Assembly: GCF_000018545.1 (NCBI RefSeq)
Contig: NC_012587.1
Location: 3,556,001-3,620,000, forward strand
Direction: 5' to 3'
DNA from: Sinorhizobium fredii NGR234
GTDB lineage: Bacteria; Pseudomonadota; Alphaproteobacteria; Rhizobiales; Rhizobiaceae
Length of the DNA stretch: 64,000 bases
The position numbers were made by a program, and so were the translations under genes. How positions within the stretch are numbered: position 1 is the stretch's first letter; every line of letters starts with the position of its first letter. The notes under the pieces are model-generated. The model was not told where the DNA came from, did no database searches, and worked only from the letters and a program-made list of their open reading frames with translations. This document shows positions 43,987 to 53,524 of the stretch, piece after piece.

Positions 43987-44497
43987 CCGGGCAGATGTCA
44001 GCTTCGAGCCGGTGGCCGAGCGCCACCTGCCGATGCTGCTTGCCTGGCTTTCGGAGCCGCATGTCCGACAATGGTGGGGCGACCCGGATGTGGAACTCGG
44101 GCTGATCCGCGAGGGCTGTTCCACCGGCGAGGTCGACGGGTTCGTCTTTCACTTGGCGGGCGAACCGGCCGGTTACATCCAGTCCTGGATTCCCTCGCAA
44201 TATGACGAGGAACCGTGGGCCAAGGATTTGTCATCCGACACGCCCGGCGTCGATATCTTCGTCGGGCCCCCTGAAATGACCGGCAAGGGCGTCGCGGCCC
44301 TCGCGCTCAGGGCCTTCGCCGGAAGACTGTTCGAAAAGGGCGCCGCCCGCATCGTCATCGATCCGGATGCCGGCAACCGTCGAGCTGTCAGAGCTTATGC
44401 GAAGGCCGGTTTCGTGCCCTTCGCCGAATGGATAGACGAGTCCGGCCGGACCCTCCTCATGGAGCTGACGCGGACCGAGTTTGAGAGGAATTCATGA
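43976..44497 (+). CDS. GNAT acetyltransferase, AAC(6')-like, within hslVU
   Basis: 173 aa from ATG 43976, inside the hslV tail; its stop overlaps hslU (ATGA). GNAT features: [52 protein letters not shown] (acetyl-CoA loop) and [20 protein letters not shown]. The pattern WWG...GYxQS...DP..NxRAxRxYxKAGF is that of aminoglycoside 6'-N-acetyltransferases and their relatives, but a drug-resistance role is not implied; many chromosomal members have other or unknown substrates. Overlap with both neighbours puts it firmly in the hslVU operon. Confidence 0.86.
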   Translation: MPTDRADVSFEPVAERHLPMLLAWLSEPHVRQWWGDPDVELGLIREGCSTGEVDGFVFHLAGEPAGYIQSWIPSQYDEEPWAKDLSSDTPGVDIFVGPPEMTGKGVAALALRAFAGRLFEKGAARIVIDPDAGNRRAVRAYAKAGFVPFAEWIDESGRTLLMELTRTEFERNS

Positions 44498-45798
44498 CCA
44501 ACTTTTCACCCAGAGAGATCGTATCCGAGCTCGACCGCTACATCATCGGCCAGAAAGACGCGAAACGCGCCGTGGCGATTGCGCTGCGCAACCGCTGGCG
44601 CCGCCAGCAGCTCAGCGACGAACTGCGCGACGAGGTCATGCCGAAGAACATCCTGATGATCGGCCCGACCGGCGTCGGCAAGACGGAGATTTCCCGCCGC
44701 CTCGCCAAGCTGGCCGGTGCGCCCTTCGTCAAGGTCGAGGCCACCAAGTTCACCGAGGTCGGCTATGTCGGCCGCGATGTCGAACAGATCGTCCGCGACC
44801 TCGTCGAGGTCGGCATCACGCTGGTGCGCGAAAAGAAGCGCGCCGAAGTCAAGGCCAAGGCGCACCAGAACGCCGAGGAACGCGTCCTCGACGCGCTGGT
44901 CGGCACGACGGCATCGCCTGCAACCCGCGATTCCTTCCGCAAGAAACTGAGGGCCAATGAGCTCGACGAGAAGGAAATCGAGATCGACATTGCCGAAACC
45001 GGTGCGCCCGGCGGCTTCGAGATCCCCGGCATGCCGGGCGCCAATATCGGCGTTCTGAACCTGTCGGAAATGTTCGGCAAGGCGCTGGGCGGCAGGACCC
45101 GGAAGGTCAAGACGACGGTCAAGGATTCCTACGAGCTGCTCGTCAACGATGAATCGGACAAGCTGCTCGACAACGAGCAGATCCAGCGCGAGGCGATGGC
45201 GGCGGCGGAAAACGACGGCATCGTCTTCCTCGACGAGATCGACAAGATCGCCGCCCGCGACGGCGGCATCGGTGCCGGCGTCTCGCGCGAGGGCGTCCAG
45301 CGCGACCTCCTGCCGCTGGTCGAGGGCACGACGGTCGCGACCAAATACGGGCCGATGAAGACGGATCACATCCTGTTCATCGCCTCCGGCGCCTTCCACG
45401 TGTCGAAACCGTCCGATCTTCTGCCGGAGCTCCAGGGCCGCCTGCCGATCCGGGTCGAGCTGCGTGCCCTCACCAAGGAAGACTTCCGCCGCATCCTGAC
45501 GGAGACGGAGGCAAGCCTCATCCGCCAGTACAAGGCGCTGCTCGAGACGGAAGGCGTGGCGCTCGACTTCACCGAGGATGCGATCGACGCGCTGGCGGAA
45601 GTCGCCGTGCAGCTCAACGCCAATGTCGAGAACATCGGCGCCCGCCGCCTGCAGACGGTGATGGAGCGCGTCCTCGACGACATCTCCTTCAACGCGCCCG
45701 ATCGCGGCGGCGACACGCTGATGATCGATGCCGACTATGTCCGCAAGCATGTCGGCGACCTTGCCGCCAATACCGACCTGTCGCGCTACATTCTGTGA
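44494..45798 (+). CDS. hslU: HslU ATPase subunit of the HslVU protease
   Basis: 434 aa AAA+ unfoldase. Opening [20 protein letters not shown], Walker [16 protein letters not shown], pore motif GYVGRD, intermediate domain from about 110 to 240, Walker [14 protein letters not shown], sensor [13 protein letters not shown] and the C-terminal LSRYIL that docks in HslV. Unfolds substrates for HslV. Starts in the ATGA overlap with the acetyltransferase. Confidence 0.97.
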   Translation: MTNFSPREIVSELDRYIIGQKDAKRAVAIALRNRWRRQQLSDELRDEVMPKNILMIGPTGVGKTEISRRLAKLAGAPFVKVEATKFTEVGYVGRDVEQIVRDLVEVGITLVREKKRAEVKAKAHQNAEERVLDALVGTTASPATRDSFRKKLRANELDEKEIEIDIAETGAPGGFEIPGMPGANIGVLNLSEMFGKALGGRTRKVKTTVKDSYELLVNDESDKLLDNEQIQREAMAAAENDGIVFLDEIDKIAARDGGIGAGVSREGVQRDLLPLVEGTTVATKYGPMKTDHILFIASGAFHVSKPSDLLPELQGRLPIRVELRALTKEDFRRILTETEASLIRQYKALLETEGVALDFTEDAIDALAEVAVQLNANVENIGARRLQTVMERVLDDISFNAPDRGGDTLMIDADYVRKHVGDLAANTDLSRYIL

Positions 45799-45847
45799 CG
45801 CCCGCGCCGCAGTGGCGCGCCAAATAGCGTCGATCACCGCACTCTGG

Positions 45848-45880
45848 GGCGCCTGTCACTCGACAGGCGCCTTTATTTTA
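45848..45880 (+). terminator. Rho-independent terminator of the hslVU operon
   Basis: GGCGCCTGTC-ACTC-GACAGGCGCC, a perfect 10-bp stem, followed by TTTATTTTA. It lies 50 bp after the hslU stop. Confidence 0.92.
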
Positions 45881-45988
45881 TCTAGAGCGAACGGTGATCG
45901 GTCGAAAACTGGGCATTATTCCGACATGATTCTGCCCTAGGTGGCCGCGCCCGGACGAATCGGGCCCAGCTTCACAGGAAAATTGAAC

Positions 45989-46939
45989 GTGCGCCTCACC
46001 GCCTGCCTGCTTCTTATCGCCACGCTTTGCTTCTCCGCGGCGCAACCGGCCGCGGCCGAGATTCGTGTGGTCCCGGAAGGCAACCGGCATGCCGAGCAGC
46101 CACGCGTTCCCGGCGCTTCCCTTCGCCGCACCAAGGCCGGCCGGACCTCTTTCGACGCGAAGTACGAGAAGGTGCGCGAGCTGCTCGCCAACGACCGCAA
46201 ACTGGTGGCAAAGATCAAGTCGACCGCCGCCGCTTACGGCATCGCTCCGATCCATATGATCGGCGCCATCGTCGGCGAGCACACCTACAATGTCGACGCC
46301 TATGACCGCCTGCAGGCCTATTACGTCAAGGCGGCCGCCTATGCCGGCAACAGCTTCCACTTCGGTTATGACGGCGAGTCGGTCGACGAATTCGTCAAGC
46401 GCGCGCAATTTGCCGACTGTGCCGGCGAGAAGACGTCCTATGCGCTGTGGAGCTGCCGCGAGCGGGTCTGGGAGCACGAGTTCCGCGGCCGGACCGTCGG
46501 CGGGCAAACCTTCCCGAACAACCGCTTCAGCGCCGTCTTCTTCCAGCCCTTCTTCGCCGGCCAGACCTTCGGGCTCGGCCAGATCAATCCGCTGACCGCC
46601 CTGATGCTGACGGACATGGTGTCGCGCGTCTCCGGCTATGATCGCCTCGACGAGAACAATGCCGGCGCCGTCTACGAGGCGATCATGGATCCGGACGTGT
46701 CGCTCGCCTATATGGCCGCCTCGATCCGCCATTCGATCGATGCCTACCGGTCGATCGCCGGCGTGGATATCTCCCATAATCCCGGCCTGACGGCGACGCT
46801 CTACAATGTCGGCAACCCGGATGAGCGCGCCGCGTCACTTGCGGCGAGGAACGCTGGCGGCGAAGTCCAATGGCCGGAAGAAAACTATTATGGCTGGCTG
46901 GTCAACGACAAGCTCGCCGAACTCGAGGCCCTGCTTTAG
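45989..46939 (+). CDS. DUF1402 secreted protein
   Basis: 316 aa with GTG start 45989, preceded by CACAGGAAAATTGAAC. The frame is open to 45941, but the GTG gives a clean signal peptide, MRLTACLLLIATLCFSAAQP with AAAEI cleavage. The mature part has a lysozyme-like look: IKSTAAAYGIAPIHMIGAIV, GEHTYNVDAYD, FGLGQINPLTALMLTD and ATLYNVGNPDERA resemble Glu-containing soluble transglycosylase motifs, but this is an impression only. DUF1402 has no known role. Stop TAG is the first base pairs of a palindromic repeat. Confidence 0.78.
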   Translation: MRLTACLLLIATLCFSAAQPAAAEIRVVPEGNRHAEQPRVPGASLRRTKAGRTSFDAKYEKVRELLANDRKLVAKIKSTAAAYGIAPIHMIGAIVGEHTYNVDAYDRLQAYYVKAAAYAGNSFHFGYDGESVDEFVKRAQFADCAGEKTSYALWSCRERVWEHEFRGRTVGGQTFPNNRFSAVFFQPFFAGQTFGLGQINPLTALMLTDMVSRVSGYDRLDENNAGAVYEAIMDPDVSLAYMAASIRHSIDAYRSIAGVDISHNPGLTATLYNVGNPDERAASLAARNAGGEVQWPEENYYGWLVNDKLAELEALL

Positions 46940-46987
46940 AGCGGGATGAGGAAAAGTGTGCGCGGTTTTCCGCCCGCATCCCGCTCT
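46938..46987. repeat. Palindromic element identical to the 56-bp array unit
   Basis: AGAGCGGGATG at left pairs with CATCCCGCTCT at right; inner GGAAAA/TTTTCC forms a second stem around GTGTGCGCGG. The central 42 bases equal those of units 1 and 3 of the tandem array at 50925-51141, 4 kb away. It starts within the stop codon of the DUF1402 gene. Confidence 0.85.
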
Positions 46988-47001
46988 AACCTATTAGAAT
47001 C

Positions 47002-47046
47002 GATCACGATGATTTTAGGTCGATCCGACCTAAAATCATCGTGATC
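47002..47046. repeat. 21-bp perfect inverted repeat with 3-nt loop
   Basis: GATCACGATGATTTTAGGTC plus G, loop ATC, then CGACCTAAAATCATCGTGAT plus C: every base of the 21-bp arms pairs. It lies between DUF1402 and the P450 gene, 105 bp before the P450 start, right after another palindrome. It can act as a bidirectional transcript-end or cruciform. Confidence 0.85.
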
Positions 47047-47150
47047 TAGTCCGTCAGGCCGCTCGCCTTATCGAGACTGCTCCATATGAATCATCTTCTT
47101 GATTGCACCGTAAAAACCTGAAACGGTAGGCGATCAGGAAAGGCATCGAC

Positions 47151-48551
47151 ATGGACACGCGACCGGAGCCCTTCGAGCCGCCCGCGCCCGTCCCGCGCAC
47201 CCACATCCCATCGCGGATCGAGATCATCCGCACGGTGCTGCGCAATCCGCTCGAGCTCTGGGGTGAGCCTTCCTATACGCTGCCCTGGATCGAGACGAAG
47301 TTCATCAACCAGCGCACATTGATCGTCAACGATCCGGGTCTCATCCGCTACATTCTCGTCGAGAATGCATCCAATTACGAAATGTCGAACGTGCGGCGGC
47401 TGATCCTCCGGCCGATCCTGCGCGACGGCCTGCTGACGGCGGAAGGCGATGTGTGGAAAAGGTCGCGCAAGGCGATGGCGCCGGTCTTCACGCCCCGCCA
47501 CGCCAAAGGCTTCGCCGGCCAGATGCTGCGCGTCTCGGAGCATTTCAGGGAGCGCTACGAGCGCGCCGCTTCCGAGCCCTTCGTCAGCAATGTCGCCGTC
47601 GACATGACGGAACTCACCTTCGAGATTCTGGCCGAGACGCTCTTTTCCGGCGAGATCGCCGTCGAGAAGGAAGGCTTCGCCGCCAATGTCGAGGAACTGC
47701 TGCACCGGATGGGCCGCGTCGATCCGATGGATCTTCTCGTGGCGCCGCCGTGGGTACCGCGCCTCACCCGGATCGGCGGCAGGAAGGTGCTTGACCGCTT
47801 CCGCGGTGTCGTCTCTGCGACGATGGCCGAGCGCCGGCGGCGCATGGCGGACGAGCCCGACAAGGTCCCCAACGATTTCCTGACGCTACTGCTGCAGCTC
47901 GAGAGGCCGGAGGGACTTTCGACCTCCGAGATCGAGGACAACATCCTGACCTTCATCGGCGCCGGCCACGAGACGACGGCCCGGGCGCTCGCCTGGACGC
48001 TCTATTGCATCGCCAACACGTCGGCCTATCGCGAGACGATGGAAAAGGAGATTGATTCAGCGCTGGCGAGCGGCGCCGAGCCGGTCGAGTGGCTGGAACG
48101 GATGCCGCATGTGCTCGCCGCCTTCGAGGAAGCGCTGCGGCTCTATCCGCCGGCCCCGTCGATCAACCGCGCCGCGATCGAGGAGGATGCGTGGACCTCG
48201 CCGGAAGGTGAGGTCGTGCCGATCCGCAAGGGCATATCGGTGCTGATCATGCCCTGGACGCTGCATCGTCACGCGCTCTACTGGCAGAAGCCGCGCGCCT
48301 TCATGCCCGAGCGTTTCCTTCCGGAAAACCGCGACAAGATCAACCGCTTCCAGTATCTCCCCTTCGGCGCCGGCCCGCGCGTCTGCATCGGCGCGACCTT
48401 TGCGCTGCAGGAGGCGGTGATCGCGCTCGCCGTCCTGATGCACCGCTTCCGCTTCGACCTGACCGAGGCGACCCATCCCTGGCCGGTGCAGAGGCTGACC
48501 ACCCAGCCGAAGGGCGGGCTGCCGATGAAGGTGTCGGTGCGGGCGGCGTAA
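47151..48551 (+). CDS. Cytochrome P450
   Basis: 466 aa. I-helix oxygen-binding GAGHETTARALAW, ExxR in EALRLYPPAP, PERF motif FMPERFLPE, and heme loop FGAGPRVCIG with Cys412 as the iron ligand. It lacks a membrane anchor, so it is soluble. The sequence looks closer to CYP4/CYP102-like or fatty-acid hydroxylating types than to camphor-type P450s. No ferredoxin or reductase gene is adjacent, so it must use shared redox partners. The N-terminal start at ATG 47151 follows AAGGCATCGAC. Substrate unknown. Confidence 0.9.
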   Translation: MDTRPEPFEPPAPVPRTHIPSRIEIIRTVLRNPLELWGEPSYTLPWIETKFINQRTLIVNDPGLIRYILVENASNYEMSNVRRLILRPILRDGLLTAEGDVWKRSRKAMAPVFTPRHAKGFAGQMLRVSEHFRERYERAASEPFVSNVAVDMTELTFEILAETLFSGEIAVEKEGFAANVEELLHRMGRVDPMDLLVAPPWVPRLTRIGGRKVLDRFRGVVSATMAERRRRMADEPDKVPNDFLTLLLQLERPEGLSTSEIEDNILTFIGAGHETTARALAWTLYCIANTSAYRETMEKEIDSALASGAEPVEWLERMPHVLAAFEEALRLYPPAPSINRAAIEEDAWTSPEGEVVPIRKGISVLIMPWTLHRHALYWQKPRAFMPERFLPENRDKINRFQYLPFGAGPRVCIGATFALQEAVIALAVLMHRFRFDLTEATHPWPVQRLTTQPKGGLPMKVSVRAA

Positions 48552-48574
48552 AATCCTTGCGTCATTCCGCGGAA

Positions 48575-48770
48575 GACCCCCCTCTGCCCTGCCGGGCATC
48601 TCCCCCACAAGGAGGGAGATTGGCCGGACACCAAGCCCTGCCCGACAGAAAGCTCGCGAGTGCCGAAATTGCTGAATAGTCGTCGACGCTCAACAGATTG
48701 GTGGCACGACACATTGCGCTTGCCGATCTCCCCCCTTGTGGGGGAGATGCCCGGCAGGGCAAAGGGGGGT
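48575..48770. repeat. Pair of inverted rhizobial repeats (RIME-like)
   Basis: CCCCCTCTGCCCTGCCGGGC then ATCTCCCCCACAAGGAGG at 48578-48618, and CCCCTTGTGGGGGAGATGCC then CGGCAGGGCAAAGGGGGGTG at 48731-48771 are inverted copies. They can pair over about 105 bp of enclosed DNA and also form local hairpins. The pair fills most of the 288-bp gap between the P450 and hyuA-like genes; nothing coding is seen. Confidence 0.82.
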
Positions 48771-48839
48771 GGCGTCACCCGCTTTCGCTGCTAACTGGAT
48801 TCCCGCTCTGATGCGACGTGTAAGGGTCACCGTCAGGCG

Positions 48840-50936
48840 ATGGTTTTTTATCGGAATATGCCCTATCAATCGATCTCTTCCCATCCGGGCGTCGTCCCGG
48901 TTTCCAACACTGGACTTAAGCAGAAATTGACCTCGCATCTTCTTCTCGGCATCGATACCGGCGGCACCTATACGGACGCCGTCCTCTTCAGCGAAGCAGC
49001 CGGTGTCGTCGCCAAGGCCAAGGCGCTGACGACGCGGCACGATCTTGCCGAGGGAATCTCTGGCGCGGTGGAAGCGGTGCTGGAAAAGGCCAAGGTGCCG
49101 GTCTCGGCGATCAGCCTCGTCTCGCTCTCGACGACGCTCGCCACCAACGCTCTCGTCGAGGGCCAGGGCGGGCGCGCCGGGCTGGTGATGATCGGCTTCG
49201 GCCCCGAGGATCTGAAGCGCGATGGCCTGCAGGAAGCGCTGGGGTCGGATCCGGTGATCTTCCTGCCGGGCGGCCACAACGTCCATGGCGGCGAAACGCC
49301 GCTCGACATGAGCGCGCTCGACGCGGCGCTGCCGACGCTTGCCACTGAAGTATCGTCCTTCGCGATCGCCGGCTACTTTGCCGTCCGCAACCCGGATCAC
49401 GAGAAGCGGGTGCGCGAGCGCATCCGCGAAGTCTCGCATCTGCCGGTTACCTGCAGCCATGAACTCTCCTCCAAGCTCGGCGGTCCGCGCCGCGCGCTGA
49501 CGACGCTGCTCAATGCCCGGCTGGTGTCGATGATCGACCGGCTGGTCGGCTCCTGCGAGGAATTCCTGAAGACCCGCGGCATTGACGTGCCGATGATGGT
49601 GGTGCGCGGCGACGGCGCGCTGATCTCGGCAGCCGAGGCGCGGCTGCGGCCTATCGAGACGATCCTTTCCGGGCCCGCCGCGAGCCTCGTCGGGGCGCGC
49701 TATCTGACCGGGCTCGAAAATGCCGTCGTCTCCGATATCGGCGGCACGACAACGGATGTCGCCGTGCTCGATGCCGGCCGCCCGCGGCTCGATGCGGACG
49801 GGGCCGTCGTCGGCGGCTTCCGCACCATGGTCGAGGCTGTCGCCATGCGCACCTACGGCCTCGGCGGCGACTCGGAGGTGAAGATCAACGACCGCGGCCT
49901 CAAGGCGAAGATCGATCTCGGCCCGCGCCGCTTCCTGCCCTTGAGCCTTGCGGCGGCGCTCTATGGCGATGCGGTGCTGTCGGTGCTCGACAGGCAGCTG
50001 CGCGCCACCCATGCCGGCCGTCACGACGGCCGACTGGCGGTCCGCACCGGTCTGCCCGACCATCTGGCGAGCGGCCTGCAGCCGCAGGAGCAGGCCCTTT
50101 ACGACCGGATCGGCACGGTGCCGCTGGCGCTCGCCGACCTCATCGTCAGCACGCCGCAGAAGGCGACGCTCGACCGGCTCGTCGCCCGTGGGCTCGTGCA
50201 TATCTGTGCGCTGACGCCGTCCGACGCGATGCACGTGCTCGGCAAGCAGTCGCAGTGGGATGCCGAGGCTGCCCGGCTCGGCCTCAAGATCGCCGCCCGG
50301 AGCAAGGACGGCTCGGGCCAGCCGATCGCCGGTTCTCCCGAAATGCTGGCGCGGATGATCGTCGACCGGCTGACGCGGCAATCCTCGGAAGTCATTCTCC
50401 AGGCCTGCCTCAACGAGGATGGCGCCGGCGCCATCGACCCGTCTGCATCACTGGCCGTCGATCGGGCACTGAAGCGCCAGCCCGGCATCGTCCGCTTTGC
50501 GCTCGGCCTCGACCGGCCGCTGGTCGGGCTCGGGGCCTCGGCACCGGTCTACTATCCGGCGATCGCCGGGATGCTGGCGACCGAAGCGGCAATCCCGGCG
50601 GAGGCCGACGTCGCCAATGCCGTCGGCGCTGTCGTCGGCCAGGTGCGCGCCACCGTAACTGTCTTCGTGACGACACCTGAGGAGGGGATCTTCATCGTCA
50701 ACGGCGCCGGCCCCAGCGAGCGCTTCATCGATCAGGACGAGGCTTTTGGCGTCGCCCGCCGCCGCGCCGCGACGATGGCGCTGGAGACGGCGCACGCAAA
50801 TGGCGCTGAAGAACCCGCCGCGACGGCCTGGGAAGAGATCGATGCGCCGGAGATCGAGGGCGGCCGCAAGCTGGTCGAGGCGCGCTTCATCGCTTCGGCG
50901 AGCGGCCGGCCGCGCATCGCGCATAGAGCGGGATGA
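48840..50936 (+). CDS. HyuA-like hydantoinase/oxoprolinase family protein
   Basis: 698 aa; ATG 48840 or 48858 may be the start. ASKHA-type ATPase: LLLGIDTGGTYTDAVLF in the N-terminal domain, SLSTTLATNALVEGQGG, and VVSDIGGTTTDVAVLDAGRP in the second, as in N-methylhydantoinase A / 5-oxoprolinase alpha. A HyuB-type partner is not nearby. The last residues HRAG and TGA stop are written by the first palindrome of the following array, so the natural C-terminus may have been shifted. Substrate not inferable. Confidence 0.84.
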   Translation: MVFYRNMPYQSISSHPGVVPVSNTGLKQKLTSHLLLGIDTGGTYTDAVLFSEAAGVVAKAKALTTRHDLAEGISGAVEAVLEKAKVPVSAISLVSLSTTLATNALVEGQGGRAGLVMIGFGPEDLKRDGLQEALGSDPVIFLPGGHNVHGGETPLDMSALDAALPTLATEVSSFAIAGYFAVRNPDHEKRVRERIREVSHLPVTCSHELSSKLGGPRRALTTLLNARLVSMIDRLVGSCEEFLKTRGIDVPMMVVRGDGALISAAEARLRPIETILSGPAASLVGARYLTGLENAVVSDIGGTTTDVAVLDAGRPRLDADGAVVGGFRTMVEAVAMRTYGLGGDSEVKINDRGLKAKIDLGPRRFLPLSLAAALYGDAVLSVLDRQLRATHAGRHDGRLAVRTGLPDHLASGLQPQEQALYDRIGTVPLALADLIVSTPQKATLDRLVARGLVHICALTPSDAMHVLGKQSQWDAEAARLGLKIAARSKDGSGQPIAGSPEMLARMIVDRLTRQSSEVILQACLNEDGAGAIDPSASLAVDRALKRQPGIVRFALGLDRPLVGLGASAPVYYPAIAGMLATEAAIPAEADVANAVGAVVGQVRATVTVFVTTPEEGIFIVNGAGPSERFIDQDEAFGVARRRAATMALETAHANGAEEPAATAWEEIDAPEIEGGRKLVEARFIASASGRPRIAHRAG

Positions 50937-51141
50937 GGAAAAGTGTGCGCGGTTTTCCGCCCGCATCCCGCGATTGAAAAAAACCGGGATGAGGAAAAGT
51001 GTGCGCGGTTTTCCGCCTGCATCCCGCGATTGAGAAAAAGCGGGATGAGGAAAAGTGTGCGCGGTTTTCCGCCCGCATCCCGCGATTGAAAAAAACCGGG
51101 ATGAGGAAAAGTGTGCGCGGTTTTCCGCCTGCATCCCGCTC
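50925..51141. repeat. Tandem array of four 56-bp palindromic units
   Basis: Units start at 50929, 50985, 51041 and 51097. Each begins CGGGATGAGGAAAAGTGTGC, continues GCGGTTTTCCGCC(C/T)GC and ends with ATCCCGC; spacers are GATTGAAAAAAAC or GATTGAGAAAAAG. Units 1 and 3 have GCCCGC and units 2 and 4 GCCTGC, so the array is really two 112-bp dimers. It begins inside the last codons of the hyuA-like gene. Spacers do not vary as in CRISPR. Confidence 0.93.
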
Positions 51142-51235
51142 CTCAACTCATCTATCTTTTCCAATTTGGAAACAATTTTTCGCATCCTTGCGGAATTGAC
51201 AGGGAACTGGCTGATAGGAGACTGTTCGCGCGCGT

Positions 51236-51285
51236 GAGCGGGATGGGGAGGCGGAAAACGCTTTCCCGCATCGATCCCGCTCCTA
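51236..51285. repeat. Diverged single copy of the same palindrome family
   Basis: GAGCGGGATGGGGAGGCGGAAAACG ... CGATCCCGCTC: same outer arms GAGCGGGAT/ATCCCGCTC as the array, different inner stem. It lies 40 bp before the malate synthase start. Confidence 0.65.
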
Positions 51286-51325
51286 TCTATTGGATTCTGG
51301 CATAGAGAGCCTCAGGAGTTACCGA

Positions 51326-53500
51326 ATGGACCGCGTTGAGAAACATGATCTGAAGATCGATGCGGGCCTTCACCGCTTCCTGGTCGATGAGGCGATGCCG
51401 GGCACCGGGATCGATCCGGAGCATTTCTTTGCCGCTCTGTCGGCGCTCGTTCACGATCTCGCGCCGAAGAACCGCGCCCTTCTCGCCAGGCGCGACGAGC
51501 TCCAGGCGAAGCTCGACGCCTGGTATCGCGAGCATGGCGCCCCGGTCGACCTCGACGCCTACCAGGCCTTCCTGAAGGAGATCGGCTATCTCCTGCCGGA
51601 AGGACCGGACTTTTCCGTGTCGACCGCCAATGTCGATGCCGAGATTGCCACCATTGCCGGCCCGCAGCTGGTCGTGCCGGTGATGAATGCCCGCTATGCG
51701 CTGAACGCCGCAAATGCGCGCTGGGGCTCGCTCTATGACGCGCTCTACGGCACCGATGCCATTCCCGATGCGGATGGGGGGACGCGCGGCAGAAGCTACA
51801 ATCCGGCGCGAGGTGCGAAGGTCATAGCCTGGGCACGGGATTTTCTCGACGCAAGCGTTCCGCTTGCCGCAGGCCGCTGGAGCGATGTCGGCGGGCTGGC
51901 GATCGACGGGACTGCTCTCTCGTTGACACTGACGAACGGCACCAAGACGACGCTTCGCAATCCGGCCCAGTTCGCCGGCTATTCCGGCTCGGCCGAGGCG
52001 CCTTCGCAAATCGTCCTCCGCCAGAACAACCTTCACGTCGTGATCGTCCTCGATGCGACGACGCCGATCGGCCAGGCCGACCCGGCCGGTATTTCCGACA
52101 TCATCCTCGAATCGGCGATCACCACGATCATGGACTGCGAGGATTCCGTTGCCGCGGTCGATGCCGAGGACAAGGTCGTCGTCTATCGCAACTGGCTGGG
52201 GCTGATGAAGGGCGATCTCGCGGAAGAGGTCGCCAAGGGCGGCCGAACGTTCACGAGAAAGCTGAATGCCGACCGCGTCTTCACCAGACCAAATGGCGAA
52301 ACGCTGACCCTGCCCGGCCGCGCGCTGATGCTGGTGCGCAATGTCGGCCACCTGATGACCAATCCGGCGATCCTCGACCGCGACGGCCGCGAGGTTCCGG
52401 AAGGCCTGATGGATGCCATGGTGACGGCGCTGATCGCCCTGCACGACATCGGCGCGAACGGCCGCCGGGCAAACTCGCGCGCCGGTTCGATGTATGTGGT
52501 CAAGCCGAAGATGCATGGTCCCGAGGAAGTTGCCTTCGCCTGCGAGATTTTTTCGCACGTCGAGGCGGCGCTCGGGCTGCCGGAAAACACCATCAAGATG
52601 GGCATCATGGACGAGGAGCGGCGCACGACCGTCAACCTCAAGGAATGCATCCGCGCCGCCCGCGACCGCGTCGTCTTCATCAATACCGGTTTCCTCGACC
52701 GCACCGGCGACGAAATCCACACCTCGATGGAAGCCGGCCCGATGATCCGCAAGGGCGACATGAAGCAGGCGGCCTGGATCGGTGCCTACGAGAACTGGAA
52801 TGTCGACATCGGCCTCGAATGCGGGCTTTCCGGCCGAGCCCAGATCGGCAAGGGCATGTGGGCGATGCCCGACCTGATGGCCGCGATGCTGGAGCAGAAG
52901 ATCGCCCATCCGAAAGCCGGCGCCAACACCGCCTGGGTTCCCTCGCCAACGGCCGCGACGCTGCATGCGACGCACTATCACCGGGTCGACGTCGCCGAAG
53001 TGCAGGCGGGCCTCGGGAGCCGGCCGCGCGCCAGGCTCGCCGATATTCTCTCGGTGCCCGTGGCGGCGCGGCCGAACTGGACGGAAGAGGAGATCCAACG
53101 CGAACTCGACAACAACGCGCAAGGGATTCTCGGCTATGTCGTGCGCTGGGTCGACGAGGGCGTCGGCTGCTCCAAGGTTCCGGACATCAACAATGTCGGG
53201 CTGATGGAAGACCGCGCGACGCTGCGCATCTCCGCGCAGCACATGGCCAACTGGCTGCACCACGGCATAGTCAGCAAGGTGCAGATCGTCGAGACGATGA
53301 AGCGGATGGCGGAAATCGTCGACCGGCAGAATGCCGGCGATCCGAGTTACGTGCCAATGGCCGGACGTCTCGAACAATCGATCGCCTTCCAGGCGGCGCT
53401 CGATCTGGTCCTCAAGGGCCGCGAGCAGCCGAACGGCTATACCGAACCGGTGCTGCACCGCCGCCGGTTGGAGTTGAAGGCGAAGCAACGGGCGTCGTGA
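51326..53500 (+). CDS. glcB: Malate synthase G
   Basis: 724 aa from ATG 51326, after CTCAGGAGTTACCGA. Size matches the G isoform, not A. Condenses glyoxylate with acetyl-CoA. Visible blocks: [74 protein letters not shown], and the C-terminal catalytic Asp area [19 protein letters not shown]. It has no isocitrate lyase next to it. Promoter is likely between the palindromes near 51150-51235. Confidence 0.96.
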   Translation: MDRVEKHDLKIDAGLHRFLVDEAMPGTGIDPEHFFAALSALVHDLAPKNRALLARRDELQAKLDAWYREHGAPVDLDAYQAFLKEIGYLLPEGPDFSVSTANVDAEIATIAGPQLVVPVMNARYALNAANARWGSLYDALYGTDAIPDADGGTRGRSYNPARGAKVIAWARDFLDASVPLAAGRWSDVGGLAIDGTALSLTLTNGTKTTLRNPAQFAGYSGSAEAPSQIVLRQNNLHVVIVLDATTPIGQADPAGISDIILESAITTIMDCEDSVAAVDAEDKVVVYRNWLGLMKGDLAEEVAKGGRTFTRKLNADRVFTRPNGETLTLPGRALMLVRNVGHLMTNPAILDRDGREVPEGLMDAMVTALIALHDIGANGRRANSRAGSMYVVKPKMHGPEEVAFACEIFSHVEAALGLPENTIKMGIMDEERRTTVNLKECIRAARDRVVFINTGFLDRTGDEIHTSMEAGPMIRKGDMKQAAWIGAYENWNVDIGLECGLSGRAQIGKGMWAMPDLMAAMLEQKIAHPKAGANTAWVPSPTAATLHATHYHRVDVAEVQAGLGSRPRARLADILSVPVAARPNWTEEEIQRELDNNAQGILGYVVRWVDEGVGCSKVPDINNVGLMEDRATLRISAQHMANWLHHGIVSKVQIVETMKRMAEIVDRQNAGDPSYVPMAGRLEQSIAFQAALDLVLKGREQPNGYTEPVLHRRRLELKAKQRAS

Positions 53501-53524
53501 GAATACTGTCTCCGTCCTCGCATC

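Noticed and set aside
43976..44497. Naming the acetyltransferase as an aminoglycoside resistance gene
   Set aside because: Fold-level similarity only; chromosomal context with hslVU argues for another substrate.
50925..51141. CRISPR array
   Set aside because: The spaces between repeats are nearly identical 13-bp strings, the repeat is palindromic over its whole length, and no cas gene is near.
50746..51305. Several overlapping short open frames written by the 56-bp repeats
   Set aside because: They arise because 56 is not a multiple of three and the repeats are open in several frames; no ribosome sites.
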